Shown here: piece after piece, positions 1 to 10,447 of the stretch
How positions within the stretch are numbered: position 1 is the first letter of the stretch
Layout: each line of letters opens with the position of its first letter
DNA from: Isoetes taiwanensis
Lineage: Eukaryota > Streptophyta > Lycopodiopsida > Isoetales > Isoetaceae
NCBI GenBank assembly: GCA_021234155.1
Contig: JAJEKV010000199.1
Coordinates: forward strand, 234,832 to 298,831
Reading direction: 5' to 3'
DNA length: 64,000 bases
Notes under the pieces: generated by a model
Databases searched by the model: none
Told to the model about the DNA's origin: nothing
What the model saw: the letters and a program-made list of their open reading frames with translations, nothing else
Program-made: the position numbers and the translations under genes

Positions 1-890
1 CGGTAGCTGTGTCACGCGGGATTTGCAAAAGAAACAAAGGAAAAGGAAAAGAGAGAGAATAAAAGAAAACAATAAGATCAAAATGATGAGAACAAAACTC
101 TTTGATATCAATGATGATACATGAGCTCTCGCAATCGAGAGAAAGCAGAAGTGAGATAAGACCCAAAACTCATCTAACCCGTGAAGGCTAGCTCTACTCG
201 TATATATAGTACAATGGCCTTTGGCCCAATTATAGATTACTCTGTCAATTCGGTCTTGGGCCTCACGGAGGAGGCGATTTGTAGGCACGTTGGCGGTGCC
301 TCTTGAAAGCCCGAAATGACACCGGTGGTGGATGGCGTCACTATTGCGTGCGTTGCCTCTTCTTTGGCGCGGGTGTGGCCTTCTGCGTGGTCGGGCTGCT
401 TGGTCTTCTCGCGGGGCCTTTGGCGAGGCCCGACATGTGCCGACCGTGGATCCTTAGCCTTGACACGGTCCATCGCGGTGCATGAATAGTCTTGTACCGG
501 GACATACAGGGACTAACAATGGCGCTCATGCCTACACCTTTAGTTGCCCAAGCGTGGAGGATAGGGTCCTTCGGTATTTGGGCGTGAAGGATAGGGTCCT
601 CCCCGTAGGCATTGACTAGAGGTGCTTTCCTATCAATGCATGCCTGAATGGCCTCTTATCTCTCGAGGGCATCTACTTCCATGGGACGGAAGTAGACTTT
701 TTAATCTACCATCCAAGCAAAACCGCGGTCATGCCTACATTGACATTAATACCACGTCCTAGAGATCAGCGTCGTGGTCCCATCATCCGTAATAACAGCG
801 CATGCAACCCATACCTAGCATAGGCTGCATGCGTAGATTAATCCTAGCTACACATGAAATTAATCTAAACACAAATCGACATGCCTGAGC
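1..890 (-). repeat. LTR of minus-strand Ty3/gypsy element (partial, window edge)
   Basis: On the minus strand this stretch lies directly downstream of the chromodomain that ends a gypsy pol gene, where a 3' LTR belongs. It has no supported coding sequence. Read on the minus strand it holds a TATA box at 208-201, followed by a pyrimidine-rich stretch at 120-30, as in a U3-R-U5 arrangement. Neither boundary is proven: the inner end lies somewhere in 840-900 and the outer end is probably beyond base 1. The partner LTR is not seen because the other end of the element abuts the next gypsy element at about 4613. Confidence 0.5.
201..208 (-). promoter_or_regulatory. TATA box of the LTR promoter
   Basis: A TATATATA run on the minus strand in the presumed LTR. 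It is the only good core-promoter motif in this stretch and would place a transcription start near 170-178, reading leftward. It is inferred from sequence and position alone. Confidence 0.4.
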
Positions 891-950
891 CGATTTCTTC
901 AGAGATGACCTTGCCGTCCCATTGCTCCATAAACTGTGGGTATTGCTTTA

Positions 951-1160
951 TTAGATCCTCTTAAGTACCCATGTCGCGTCTTCCACTGGCAAGTGTTTCC
1001 ACTTGACCAAATATTGGAGAAACTCTGATCTCCTTGTTTTCTTGAATGCTTTATCAAGAATCAATTCTGGAACTATCTCTAGCTGCTCTTCTGTCATTTC
1101 CAACAACGTTGGAGTGTCCAAGACTTCTGGATTTGGAGTATGCTTCTTCAACAAATTCAC
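951..1160 (-). pseudogene. Chromodomain at the integrase C-terminus (gypsy A)
   Basis: A 69-residue open segment contains the pattern EFLQYLVKWKHLPVEDATW, the aromatic-rich core of a chromodomain (Y-L-V-K-W ... W). In chromoviruses this domain follows the integrase and is thought to target integration to marked chromatin. Here it is the last coding part before the LTR. The upstream integrase is in other frames, so this is a remnant and not an independent gene. Confidence 0.8.
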
Positions 1161-1199
1161 GTGGAAGACTTTATGAATTTTCAGCTGTGCTGGCAGCTC

Positions 1200-2092
1200 T
1201 AACTTGTAGGATTGTTACCTACTCTCTTGGCTATTCGAAGGTCCAAGCCCACCTTGGAGCAAGCTTCTTACAATTTCCGACGCGAGCTTACCGCTTCACT
1301 TTGATCTTGAGCCAAGCGTTGTCGCCAACTTGGAACTCTCGACCGTCCGATGCTTGTCTACGACGCTTTTGTCGACTCCTTGGCGCAAGAAGATATCCTC
1401 GGACCTCTTCTACTAGGCTGCTGCATGTCGACCAACATTTCTTCTTGAAACCTCTACTTTTGACACGAGGATTGTGCCAAGTGTCCGGAGTTAGACATTG
1501 GAAGCGTAGTTGATCATGAGCAATGACATCTAAGGATGATTCATGCTTGATGCTATTATAAGTTTAACTCAACCAAGTGAATATACTCTTCCCACATACC
1601 GCTTATTCCGGACATAGTTTAGTAGTATATCTTCCAAAATTACATTGGTCCATTCTGTTTTTGCCCATCCGGCGAGGATGATAGGCCGCGCTCATGGACA
1701 ACTTCGCAATAAATCGTCGCAAAAAAAGATCCCGCCAAAAGGCACTCATGAACCGGTTCTCGCCGGAGATGATCTCTTGGCATGCCATGGAGCCCGAAGA
1801 TTTCTTTGGTGAAGAAACACCGTATCCATGGTCGTGTTGGTAGTCCCCAAGGCACGGTGTGCCATCTTCGACAACTTGTCGGGCCACAACCATCAAGGCA
1901 TCTTTCCCTCTTCATATCGCCGGGAGCCATGTTATGAAGTCCATAACCGATGACCTCCCACTTAGCGTTCGCACCACTAGTGGTTCCAATGCTCATGGAA
2001 TTGAAGTCGCTTCCGCTTTCGACGACATACGACACTCTTTGATGTAGCGAGCTATCCGCTTCTTCATCCCGGCCAATAATAGGCTTTTGCAA
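1200..2092 (-). pseudogene. Integrase core remnants (gypsy A)
   Basis: Between the chromodomain and the RNase H/zinc-binding segment the minus strand carries short open pieces in alternating frames, e.g. 1896-1603 and 2092-1640. They include FMSAFWRDLFLRRF and AAYHPRRMGKN, recognisable as degraded versions of the integrase stretches around the catalytic D and the HPQTDGQTE-like motif. No complete DDE triad can be read in one frame. The assignment rests on position in the pol order plus these motif remnants. Confidence 0.6.
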
Positions 2093-2880
2093 GACTTTGA
2101 AAATATGTCTTCATAAATCCTACGCGGCCGGCTATTGATTTGTTGTGGGTGTCGTGGAGAATCAACTTCCTCACCCCGATGATTCGTGCACACACAACTT
2201 GTTCTTATGGTACAAAAGGTTACCTTCTTAAAATTCTTGAAGGTCTCCCTCTCCTTACCTGTTATTGCCTCTTTGCACAAGCTCGCCCACACTTCCTTGA
2301 AGTCTGCATCTGTCGGCAAGGTTTCTTCGATCTTCTTACCGAAGTCGCTGTTGAGCGTCGAGATTGCATTGCAGTGCACTCTTGTTGTCAGAGGATGCCT
2401 TGAAAGCGCATCTGCTACCACATTGAGCTTCCCCGGCTTATAAACTATATCAAAGTCATATTCTTCGAGGAACTCCATCCACCTTCGCTGTCTCAGGTTG
2501 AGATGTGGTTGTGTGGATACATATTGGAGACTCTGATGGTCTGTGTCCAACTGGAACTTCCTCCCCAACAGGTAGTGCCTCCAAATTCTTAGTGCCCTGA
2601 CAACTGCAAGCAACTCTTTATCGTGCGTCGGGTAGCGCGTTTCGACGTCGTTCATCTTTCGGGAGTCATAGGCTACTACTAGCTCTTCCTGCATGAGCAC
2701 TGCACCTGTGGCAATCTTACTTGCGTCTGTCGCCACAAGCTTGTCCTTCTCTGGGTCTGGCAGGGTCAAGACGGGGGCGGTTGTCAAAGCTTCCTTCAAC
2801 AATTCAAACCCTGCTTGGGCTTTCTTGTGCCAATGATCTGCCCAATCCTTCACTTTTTCTTTCCGCTCGTCAAAACTCAC
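1993..2880 (-). pseudogene. RNase H and integrase zinc-binding region (gypsy A)
   Basis: This is the longest uninterrupted frame of the element (295 residues). The RNase H part shows LVATDASKIATGAVL with the catalytic Asp of TDAS, then YPTHDKELLAVVRALRIWRHYL, FQLDTDHQSLQY and LNVVADALSRH, all diagnostic of Ty3/gypsy RNase H. The C-terminal 100 residues contain WPGM-like LLLAGMKKRIARYIKEC, the start of the HHCC zinc-binding domain of integrase, already frame-damaged (its second Cys pair is not readable). In an intact element the polyprotein would be cleaved by the protease. Confidence 0.9.
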
Positions 2881-3700
2881 GTTAGCGGGCCGCTATCTTT
2901 GCAAAGTTCTTCACAAACTTCCTGTAGTACCCTGCTAGGCCAAGAAAGCTTCTGAACTTATAGACATTCTTTGGTGCCGGCCACTGTATGACTGCTTCAA
3001 TCTTGGCCGGGATCCAATAAATCCCCTCCGATGAGATCACATGACCCGGATATTCCACCTCTCCGCGGCTAAGTGGTACTTCAACTTAGCGTATAACCTG
3101 GTGCCTCCTTAGCTTCGAGCACTCTCCTTAGGTGTTGTAACGATTCTTCCGGGGATCTGCTATACACCGTAATATCATCAAAAATACTATCACAAAAGTA
3201 TCCAAGAACTCCTTGAAGATGTCGTTCATAAGCCTCATGAACGTTACTGGGGCGTTTGACAAAGCAAACGGCATTACTGTGAACTCTAATGCCCATACCT
3301 GGTCCTGAATGCCGTTTTGTGGACGTCTTCTTCCTTGATCCCGACCGATGGTACCCCAACCTCGGGTCTATCTTGGAGAAAACCTTAGCCCCTTGGAACG
3401 GGATCCATCGGTCGTCCGATCCGGGAGTGCATACTTATTCTTGATGGTGTGCTTGTTCAACTGCCACGTAATCTATGCACATCCTCAAGCTGCCATCCTT
3501 CTTCTTCACAAAAGAATGGGTGCCCCAAATGGTGAGACGCTAGGTCTAATGAACCCTAGGTCAAGCAACTCCCGCAATTGCTTCTTCAACTCGGTCGGCT
3601 CTTTGCGTCATCCCATCCTCTTATCGTCTTCATACCTGGTTCGAAAAGTGCTATCTCACACTCGACTCCCGTAAGGGAGGAAGCCGCTTTTGATCTCGCC
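2881..3700 (-). pseudogene. Reverse transcriptase remnants (gypsy A)
   Basis: On the minus strand, just upstream of the RNase H frame, 3359-3081 encodes [16 protein letters not shown] followed by [22 protein letters not shown]. That is the palm region with the DD of the catalytic box (about 3180-3150), normally F(I/V)DDILVYS. The fingers region at 3360-3700 is in other frames. With several stops and frame changes the enzyme cannot be made. RT would copy the genomic RNA into cDNA in virus-like particles. Confidence 0.8.
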
Positions 3701-3837
3701 CCGGAAAGAGATCATGGAACTCCTTGATCAACTTAGCTATCCGCTTTGGCAACTTCTTTGAACACCTTATCTTCCTTGCTTTCCTCGAATTCTGCTCTTC
3801 ATCTGAAGCTTGAAGATATATGCTATATGATCGCTCG

Positions 3838-4170
3838 TTATGCTCTTTGAGCGTACCGGGCATTACTAGACATACACCGCATGATAGGAACAACTTCTTT
3901 ACCCGCAATCTCTATGATTTTGCCGTTGGACGCCGTGAGGCTCACCTTCCGCTTCCCACAATCAATGAGGGCGCCTGTTGGACCAAGATACTCCATTTCT
4001 ATGATCAAATCGTACTTCCCAATGCTCATCACTTCTGCCCCCATTTGAACGTTGATTTCGACAAGTCGATGTCGGTTTATCCTCTTGCCCGTGTGTCTTA
4101 TCGCCCCCTTGCTAACACCACGGGTCTTGGCTTGGACTTCAATGGTTTGAGCTTGGCATCTCTCAACCAT
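3838..4170 (-). pseudogene. Aspartic protease-like region (gypsy A)
   Basis: A 110-residue open segment just before RT contains EINVQMGAEVMSIGKYDLIIEMEYLGPTGALIDCGKRKVSL, typical of the end of the gypsy protease where a conserved IxGMDWL-like motif is followed by a segment ending in a Cys-x-Lys-K turn. The DSG(A/S) active-site triad should lie near 4180-4250, where the frame is disturbed. The call rests on these motifs and on the gag-protease-RT order. Confidence 0.6.
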
Positions 4171-4209
4171 TCTTGGGGACGCAAAGTTGTGGGTACTTCC
4201 CGAGTCTAT

Positions 4210-4612
4210 ATGAATGACTTGGTCTTGGCCTTCCCTACTGTGGAGATTACCTGATACTGAGCTTCTCTGGAAGTGTCGAATCTTCCTGATTCCTCGATTC
4301 AGATTTGACTTGGCTTTCCTTTTCGCTGGCTTCTTTGGAGGAACAAGCTTCTCTCGGCGGCGCTTGAGCTGCCTTCTTGGATGGTCCGTCCACCTGCTAT
4401 AAAGTGACCTTGTTCACCTCGATAGTAGGAGTTGTAAGCCTCCCACTTCTTCATGAACTCCGATCGCCTTCAAACTTCCTCGGTAGACCCTCGATGGGGT
4501 CTATCACGTAGGACTCCTGGCAGGTCGCGGGCGCTTCTTCAAGTCCTTATCCCAAGTCGGGTAGGTTGGGGTATTACTGGACTGTGCATTTCGGGTCTGC
4601 TGTGGACCACCA
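4210..4612 (-). pseudogene. Gag C-terminal remnant with degenerate zinc knuckle (gypsy A)
   Basis: On the minus strand about 4440-4393 reads YYRGEQGHF, the second half of a CCHC zinc knuckle (C-x2-C-G-x2-G-H) with the two leading cysteines lost. A Ser/Ala/Glu-rich linker follows toward the protease. The rest of gag is cut off at about 4613 by the next element. Evidence is thin but position-consistent. Confidence 0.5.
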
Positions 4613-5088
4613 TGGATACAAAAGATGGTCGTCACACGGATGCAAAAGGGTAGTTGCACAAGACAGGATTTGAACTCGCAACCTTCCAGTTGCAAGTCAC
4701 ACACCCTTGCCAAGTGCGCTACCAATATTTGTTGAAGACATTCCTTCACGTCTTCCTTATATGTGGGACTATCTCCGCATAAGGTTCTAGAATGTTCTAG
4801 AACCTAAATCTTCTTGCGACACTTGGCACGATCTCATCCATTGGAGTGGCTTATCCCTCGATCGTTGGTCTAGATATATAAGGAGGCATCTCCTTCTTGT
4901 CAAACCATTCCGTTCAACGCCAGTCTTGAGCCTTCTAGGCATCTGTCTTGTATTCTGCTTGCCTTGGGCTATTGTATTATTGATTCCCGCTCATATATCG
5001 ATTCTTTGCCGATCTTGGCATATTTCTTCCGTATTTCTTGCGTATTTTCCACGTATTTTCCTTTGTTTTTCGAAAGTAGGTTCATGAC
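4613..5088 (+). repeat. 5' LTR of gypsy B
   Basis: About 476 bp, clearly alignable with 9989-10447. It contains an antisense tRNA-like stretch near its start, the palindromic GGTTCTAGAATGTTCTAGAACC-type motif (about 4783-4804) and a repeated TATTTCTTCCGTATTTCTTGCG-like T-rich end. Differences from the 3' LTR cluster at CAG/CTG sites. Confidence 0.85.
4645..4735 (-). repeat. tRNA-like (SINE-head-like) segment inside the 5' LTR
   Basis: Read on the minus strand the segment has TTGGTAGCGCACTTG (like an A box/D-arm) and, about 35 bp on, GGTTGCGAGTTCAAATCC (like a B box/T-arm). Arms pair poorly and no clean cloverleaf forms, so it is not called as a functional tRNA gene. The same segment is present in the other LTR, so it is part of the element. 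Confidence 0.45.
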
Positions 5089-5230
5089 GGTTTGAACCGA
5101 ATCCCTTTACCGGTTCTTGTCTGCTCGATCCTAAGCATTTTTTTTGCTCATATTTGGTGATTTTATATCTATGGAGGAGGTTCCGACTTTATTACAGCAG
5201 GTCCAGCAGCTTGTTTAAGTATGCCAGCAG

Positions 5231-5629
5231 TTGCAGTTGGACAATAAAGAGCTTAAGGAACGTATTGCTTCACATGAATCTGCTTCTAACTCGGGATTGA
5301 GGCTATCAGAGCCTAAGATCAGCCTGCCAGAGAAGTTTGACGGCACTCGGTCCAAACTCCGCGGTTTTTTGAATCAGATCAGGCTTGTGATTCAGCTTCA
5401 TCCTCATAGATATCCCACAGCTCAAGAACAAGTGGGGCTGATTGGTTCTCTTCTCACAGGGCCAGCTCTAAGTTGGTTTGCTCCTTTATTGGAGAAAGGA
5501 GCCCCAGAGTTGCAAGATTTTGTTGCTTTCACTGCAGAACTCGAAGCATGCTTTGAAGACACCGATCGTCGTCGTACGCTAGCCATCCACAAAACTTTGC
5601 AACTTAAGGCAAGGCTCGCCCGCCCGTGA
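5231..5629 (+). pseudogene. Gag N-terminal region (gypsy B)
   Basis: A 132-residue open segment begins 140 bp after the 5' LTR. It carries EPKISLPEKFDGTRSKLRGF, then QEQVGLIGSLLTGPALSWFAPLLE and a Phe/Asp-rich helix, the signature of the retrotransposon gag family (capsid N-terminal part, FxG ... GxAxxWF). Gag would assemble the virus-like particle. The frame fails after RLARP at 5626 and no zinc knuckle is readable downstream, so only the capsid part survives. Confidence 0.85.
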
Positions 5630-6149
5630 TATGCATCAATTTCGTCAAATTGCGTGATAATGCTCGGGATGATATTGCACTTCGAGATTGTTTCGGAAGG
5701 GGGTTACTTAGAGGATGTCAAAGATATGTTATTGTCTATGGAGGATCCCGAGTTTGGAAGAAGCCATCAGATTTGCGGTTGGCGGTGATAATCGGGGTCT
5801 TCGAACATAGGCAAAGAGACGTGGTCGTCTTTCCATTACACAAGCTTTTCAGCTACGCCTTTCCCCGACCTTATCTACGTAGAATCCAGCGATCTGGACT
5901 CGAGCCTATATAGATTGATCGGCAATTCGAGGACCCTTATCCGGCCACCGTGAAGAAAGGGCCGAGAGAGGCTAATCTTTGCCTCTCGCGGGAGGAGCTG
6001 GCCATATCGCGGGGATGCCACAGGAAGTGTCTAAATCAGCCGGAAAACTTCAGGGCCGGTCCGGAGTAGTAGGAGTCTCGCCGGCCGCCTTTTCTCGACT
6101 CCTCGCCACATTTCCGACATGTTTATTCCATCGATAAGGTTAGCAAGGC

Positions 6150-6470
6150 ATTCTTCATCCCTATATCATTGAAATCAGAAGTTGAGAATTGCAAGTGTTG
6201 GTGCAACTTGATTGTGGTGCAAATGCTTGCTTTATGGATAGTGTGTTTGCCGTTAAGCACGCCATCCCTAGAAGCAAGGTTGAGCATCCCCTTACGGCCG
6301 AAGTGATTGATGGACGGAGATCTCTTGAGGTGCGATCCGCGAATGTACTGCGCCTCTTCGAGTTTTGTTCGGGGGTTTCTTGTAGTATTTCCTTCAATCT
6401 CATTGCTAGCCCTCATCGCCTAATAGTCTTGGAGTCCTTACCGCTCGAGCTACATAACCCGTTGTGATTG
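6150..6470 (+). pseudogene. Aspartic protease-like region (gypsy B)
   Basis: The frame at 6189-6467 reads VLVQLDCGANACFMDSVFAVKH, matching the retropepsin active-site region (L-x-D-S-G-A-x-x-x-F-x-D) with the Ser replaced by Cys. It is followed by a Leu-rich half-domain ending near FNLIASPHRLIVLESLPL, where intact relatives have VILGxDWL. It is frame-isolated from gag and RT. Confidence 0.65.
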
Positions 6471-6489
6471 ATGGGGCGTACTAGATCAT

Positions 6490-6905
6490 TTCGATTTTGC
6501 TGGTTCTAGCTCTAGTTCCATTTTCATGCGGATCAAGTCTCTACACCAACATCGACCCGATGATGCGGTATCGTGGGCCCCCGACTCCTTCCTTGCTATT
6601 CCATGTTACGATCCGCCCTTTTGCCTCTGCTTCGGTTCATGCCACGATTCTCATCATATTCTTGATGATGTCAGCTTTAGCTCTAGTTCTGCTCTTGATT
6701 TCGGTTCAGTTTCTGCTCCGGTTCTTGCTCCCGGTCCAACTGATTTCTCCCGCTCTCGGTTCTTGCTCCAGTCCACCCATTTCTGCTCCGGTTCTTGGTC
6801 CAGTTCATGTTCCAGCTTGCTCTGCTCATGTTCATGTTCCGCTCCATGCTTTTGTGGAGGTTTCTTCATGCCCCCAGTTTCCAGATCTCGAAGATTTCTC
6901 TTGAG
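6490..6905 (+). other. Low-complexity Ser/Pro/Val spacer between protease and RT (gypsy B)
   Basis: About 400 bp of imperfect short repeats on a theme of GTTCTTGCTCCGGTTC. In the frame that best suits pol they encode alternating Pro-Val/Ala-Pro stretches (e.g. SAPVLGPVHVPA). Several long open frames overlap here in both directions because the composition lacks stops. None is treated as a gene. Confidence 0.5.
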
Positions 6906-7129
6906 TTTGATAAATCTAGAAGGCAAGATCAAGTTCAAGATTTGCAATCCAGTTCACCCATCGGCTCTCGACACCACTGCCCCGTTCCAATGCTCCAGAT
7001 AAATATGGCGATTTCTTCGATGTTTTTGACAAAGTCAAGGCCAGCAAACTCGAGCATCGTCCATATGATTGTCCTATTGATTTGCGTACGGGGGACCATG
7101 CCGCCATAGGTCCGATATATGGTCTATCT

Positions 7130-7870
7130 CCCCACGTGAGTTGAAGGTTTTGCGGGATTATATTGAAGAGAATTTAGCCAGCGGGCTTCATTCGACATTC
7201 TGATCCCTATTTGGGCGCCTATCTTCTTCGTCAAAAGAAGGATGGTTCGGGTAATGCGGTCGTTGATTATCGTGGCCTCAATAAAATCACGGTACAAATC
7301 CGGTATCCGCTTTCCTCGATCCCAAGAGTTGTTGGAGCGACTCCAAGGGACTATTTTACGAAGATTGATCTTGGGGTGCCTATAATTTTATTCGGATCCG
7401 GGAGGGTGATGAGTGGAAAATGACCTTTCGTTACTTTCGGTATGGCCATTTTGAGTACACGTTATGCCGCTTTGGACTTACCAATCCGAAAGATTCCAAA
7501 GATATGGCTAATGATGTTTTTCGAGAGTTTTTAGACACTTTTGTTATCATCTATTTGGATGATATCCTTATTTATTCTAAGACTCTCGAAGAACATGAAA
7601 GACATGTTCGACAGGTCCTTCAAAAGCTTCTTGAGCATGGATTATATGCCAAACTTGAGAAGTGCCGATTCGAAACGGGATAATGTGGAGTTCCTTGGCT
7701 ATCGCATCACACCACATGGAGTCTCTATGGATCCCGAAAAGGTTAGCACTGTTTCGAGGTGGCAAACACCTTCATCCATTCGAGATGTTGGTGTTTTCTT
7801 GGGTTTGCCAATTTCTATCGGGATTTCATCAGGGATTATTAGGAGATTGCTCTTCCTTTGACACCGCCTT
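7130..7870 (+). pseudogene. Reverse transcriptase (gypsy B), frameshifted
   Basis: The pieces at 7211-7423, 7420-7683 and 7541-7861 are three frames of one RT domain. In order they show [43 protein letters not shown], the catalytic [15 protein letters not shown] (about 7552-7596), then VEFLGYRITPHGVSMDPEKV and a truncated connection to RNase H. The catalytic YLDD box is intact but the frame changes at least three times. The motif set is that of Ty3/gypsy pol. Confidence 0.9.
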
Positions 7871-7929
7871 TGCCAAGGATGTGCCATTGAATGGGCGTGG
7901 AAGCGGAATCGCTTTTGTTACTCTGAAGC

Positions 7930-8400
7930 ATGCTTTTCACACGGCGCCGGTTCTTGCTCATGCAGATCCTTTGCCCATATGTTGTTGAAGCGGATGCTTC
8001 CGATTTTGCGCTTTGGTGGGATCATCACGGGAGGGGGATGACCATGAATTGCATCCAATCGCCTATCATTCACGAAAAGTTTCAGCCTGCTGAAATCAAC
8101 ATCCCATTTATGACAAGGAGTTGTTGGCGATAGTGGATTCTTTCGAGGAATGGAGACGTTTCGAGGGATCTCCTTATAAGGTCACGATCACCACGGATCA
8201 CCGAAATCTTGAATATTTTCGCCGAAAGTGCTCAACCGCCGGGCCGGTGGCATACTCAAGTATTATCCCGGATTGATTTCGTGATCAAGTACCGTCCCGG
8301 ATCCCTCCAAGAAAAGCGATGCCTTGTGTCTCGACGCTCCTACCTTGAGCCCAAACTAGGTGATCCCCGCATATGGTCAAGAATCACGGGTTATTTTAGG
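7930..8400 (+). pseudogene. RNase H (gypsy B), frameshifted
   Basis: VEADASDFAL at about 7984-8013 holds the first catalytic Asp of gypsy RNase H. Then come [14 protein letters not shown]-like and [11 protein letters not shown]-like segments in different frames, and FVIKYRPGSLQEK at about 8279-8316, the end of the domain. Frame changes occur every 100-200 bp. Its role would be removal of the RNA strand during reverse transcription. Confidence 0.8.
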
Positions 8401-8639
8401 GCCTGATCGGTTCCAGTTTTTTATGGCTCTCACTTTGTTCGAGAGGCCTCATGATATAACCTTGTTGGAGTCTCATTCAAGCATCTACGCCCTCGATCCA
8501 TTGGCTCAAGATGTATTCTCACACATTGGCGATCATCTTCTTCTCAGATGGGATTAGGACTATGACGTTTTGAGGTTCGAGATGGACTCGCCCGCGGATG
8601 GGCTTCTATATGTGCCGATGGTGCTTCTCTTCTAGGCTC

Positions 8640-9310
8640 GTAGGGGGTTCTTGAGGCATTTGCCATGATTCACCACGGCGGACACTTTGGAGTAGCCAAG
8701 ACTCTTGAACTTATTAGTCGGAGCTTCTAGAGTCGGGCTTTGATTGGCCAGGTCTTTCTGTAGCCAAGACTTTTGAACTTTTATTCGATGGTGGCCAGGA
8801 CATCATGGCCTGTCGAGCCAAGGTTCTAAGGCATCTTCCTCATGGCTACTTCAGCCTTTACCAATTTGGAAGAGTATTTGGATTTTTATTGTCGAGCTTC
8901 CATCCTCCCGAGGCCATGACGCCATCCTTGTTGTTGTTGACCGTTTTTCCAAGATGGCACATTTCATTCCTTGCAAAGACGTCTATCTCTAGTGAAGCCC
9001 ACAGTGGTTCTCTTGCTTCGAGAGGTGATTCGACTCCATGGCTTACCGGATAACATTGTCGAGGATGACTGGCCCTCAATTTTTGTTGCCGTTTTTGAAG
9101 CGTCTATTGCAACTCTTGCATGTGGAGCGTTCGCTCTCTTCGGGACATCATCCAGACCAATGGGCGGTGGGGCGCACTAATCAAACCCTTGAGCGCATTT
9201 GGCGCCGCTTCATCAATTATCGCCAGGATGATCGGGTTGATTGGCTACCGCGTAATTTGCTTATAATCCCGTCCATGCCTCCACGGGCGGACTCCCTTCT
9301 TTATTAATTT
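8640..9310 (+). pseudogene. Integrase zinc-binding and catalytic core (gypsy B), frameshifted
   Basis: MIHHGGHFGVAKTLELISRS at 8665-8724 is the HH half of the HHCC domain (a second degraded copy of the latter half appears at 8755-8785). [11 protein letters not shown] near 8940-8972 carries the first catalytic Asp, followed by REVIRLHGLPDNIV (about 9015-9060), and HHPDQWAVGRTNQTLERIWR near 9148-9205 corresponds to the last catalytic-Glu region. No frame spans it. The order and motifs are those of gypsy integrase. Confidence 0.8.
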
Positions 9311-9576
9311 CGGCATGCATCCCCGGTGGTCTTTGATTGCTCCCCGGATATGACTTCGGCCAATCCTGCCGAGGACAGCTCAAGAAGTTCGCGATGCTTC
9401 GGGATGATCTTGACACCATCTTCTCCGGGCCCAAAGCACGTTATCGTCATCATGCGATCCGCGACGTCGGGACGCTCCTCGGTTTGCGATTGGTGATCTT
9501 GTTTGGCTCTTGCGCCGGGATTTGCCGCGGCTTCTTGTAACAAGCTCGACTCGGCGCTTAGGTCCCTATCGGATCA

Positions 9577-9975
9577 TTGAACGAAGTTGGTGATGCCGCT
9601 TTCCGTCGGAGCTTACGCCCATCGGTCCGGCTTCACCCGGTGTTTCATGTGTCTTTGTTAGAACCCTATATGGCGAATCCATTTCCGGATCGAAAGTACC
9701 TCCACCTCCACCACCGGTCGAGATTGATGATCATGAGGGAGTTCGAGGTTCGAGAGATTCTGGACTCCAAGTTTCTTCACGACGCGATTGTATTACTTTT
9801 GTCGATTGGGAAGGTTACTCGCCAAGTGGACAGAAACTGGGAGCCTGCCGAGAATCGACTAATGCACGACAAAATTGCGGAGTTTCAAGCGTTACACCGT
9901 GATAAGCCAAGTCCAGTAATTCGGCGTGGGAGGGATGGTGTGACGACCATCACGGATATTAAGTATCATCACTAA
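9577..9975 (+). pseudogene. Integrase C-terminus with chromodomain (gypsy B)
   Basis: The open segment begins with LRPSVRLHPVFHVSLLEPYM, the gypsy integrase C-terminal HPVFHVS motif. It leads to FEVREILDSKFLHDAIV and, in the +1 frame at about 9797-9830, FVDWEGYSPS with the chromodomain W-x-G-Y, followed by WEPAEN back in the first frame. A single indel pair disrupts the chromodomain. The 3' LTR starts 14 bp after the stop. Confidence 0.85.
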
Positions 9976-9988
9976 TATTATACTCCTA

Positions 9989-10447
9989 TGTACAAAAGAT
10001 GGTCGTCACCACCCGGATGCAAAGGGTAGTTGCACAAGGCGGGTTTGAACCGCGAACCTTCCGGTTGCAAGTCACACACCCTTGGCGAGTGCGCTACCAA
10101 TATTTGTTGAAGACATTCCTTCACGTCTTCCTCATATGTGGGACTATCTCTAGAAGGTTCTAGAATGTTCTAGAACCTAAATGCATCTTTGACACTTGGC
10201 GATCTCATCCATTGAGTGGCGCTGATCGATCGTTATAAGGGGAGGCACCTCCTTCTTGTCAAACCATTCGGTTCAACGCCGGTCTTGAGCCTTCTAGGCA
10301 TCTCGTCACCGTATTCCTCGCTTGCCCGGGCTATTGTATTCTTGATTCTGTTCATATATCAGATTCTTTGCCGATCTTGGCGTATTTCTTCCGTATTTCT
10401 TGCGTATTTTCCACGTATTTTCCTTGTTTTCGAGTAGGTTCATGACA
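9989..10447 (+). repeat. 3' LTR of gypsy B
   Basis: 459 bp matching 4613-5088, ending CATGACA. It includes the second copy of the antisense tRNA-like segment (about 10018-10110), whose B-box-like GGTTCAAACC is better preserved here. The flank after 10447 does not repeat the 5' flank. Confidence 0.85.

Larger units (their letters stand above)
890..4612 (-). mobile_element. Ty3/gypsy chromovirus retrotransposon, degenerate
   Basis: Reading right to left, fragments come in the canonical gypsy order: gag zinc-knuckle remnant (about 4440-4393), aspartic protease-like region (4170-3838), reverse transcriptase (about 3700-2880), RNase H and integrase zinc-binding region (2880-1993), integrase core remnants (2092-1603) and chromodomain (1160-951). 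Protease, RT, RNase H, integrase, chromodomain is the order of a chromovirus. The reading frame is broken many times and no intact polyprotein exists. The 5' LTR and most of gag are missing because the plus-strand gypsy element begins at 4613. Confidence 0.85.
4613..10447 (+). mobile_element. Ty3/gypsy chromovirus retrotransposon with both LTRs
   Basis: Two direct repeats (4613-5088 and 9989-10447) bracket gag (5231), a protease-like segment, a Pro/Val/Ala-rich spacer, RT (7211-7870), RNase H (7930-8350), integrase (8640-9300) and a terminal chromodomain (about 9745-9880), all plus strand. The repeats start with TGnTACAAAAGATGG and end GTAGGTTCATGAC(A). The frame is broken repeatedly. I could not find a matching target-site duplication (CACCA before, GTGGG after), so one end may be rearranged. 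It abuts and truncates the minus-strand gypsy at 4612. Confidence 0.85.

Noticed and set aside
303-529. Overlapping open frames on both strands near the left edge
   Set aside because: They lie in a presumed LTR, have no motif, and overlap each other.
1046-1513. 155-residue plus-strand frame
   Set aside because: It is antisense to the chromodomain and integrase of gypsy A and shows no domain.
4645-4735. Functional tRNA gene
   Set aside because: Arms pair badly, the cloverleaf is not clean, and the segment is repeated as part of an LTR.
6497-7002. Long Ser/Cys/Leu-rich frames
   Set aside because: Low-complexity repeat DNA gives open frames in all phases; it lies between protease and RT of gypsy B.
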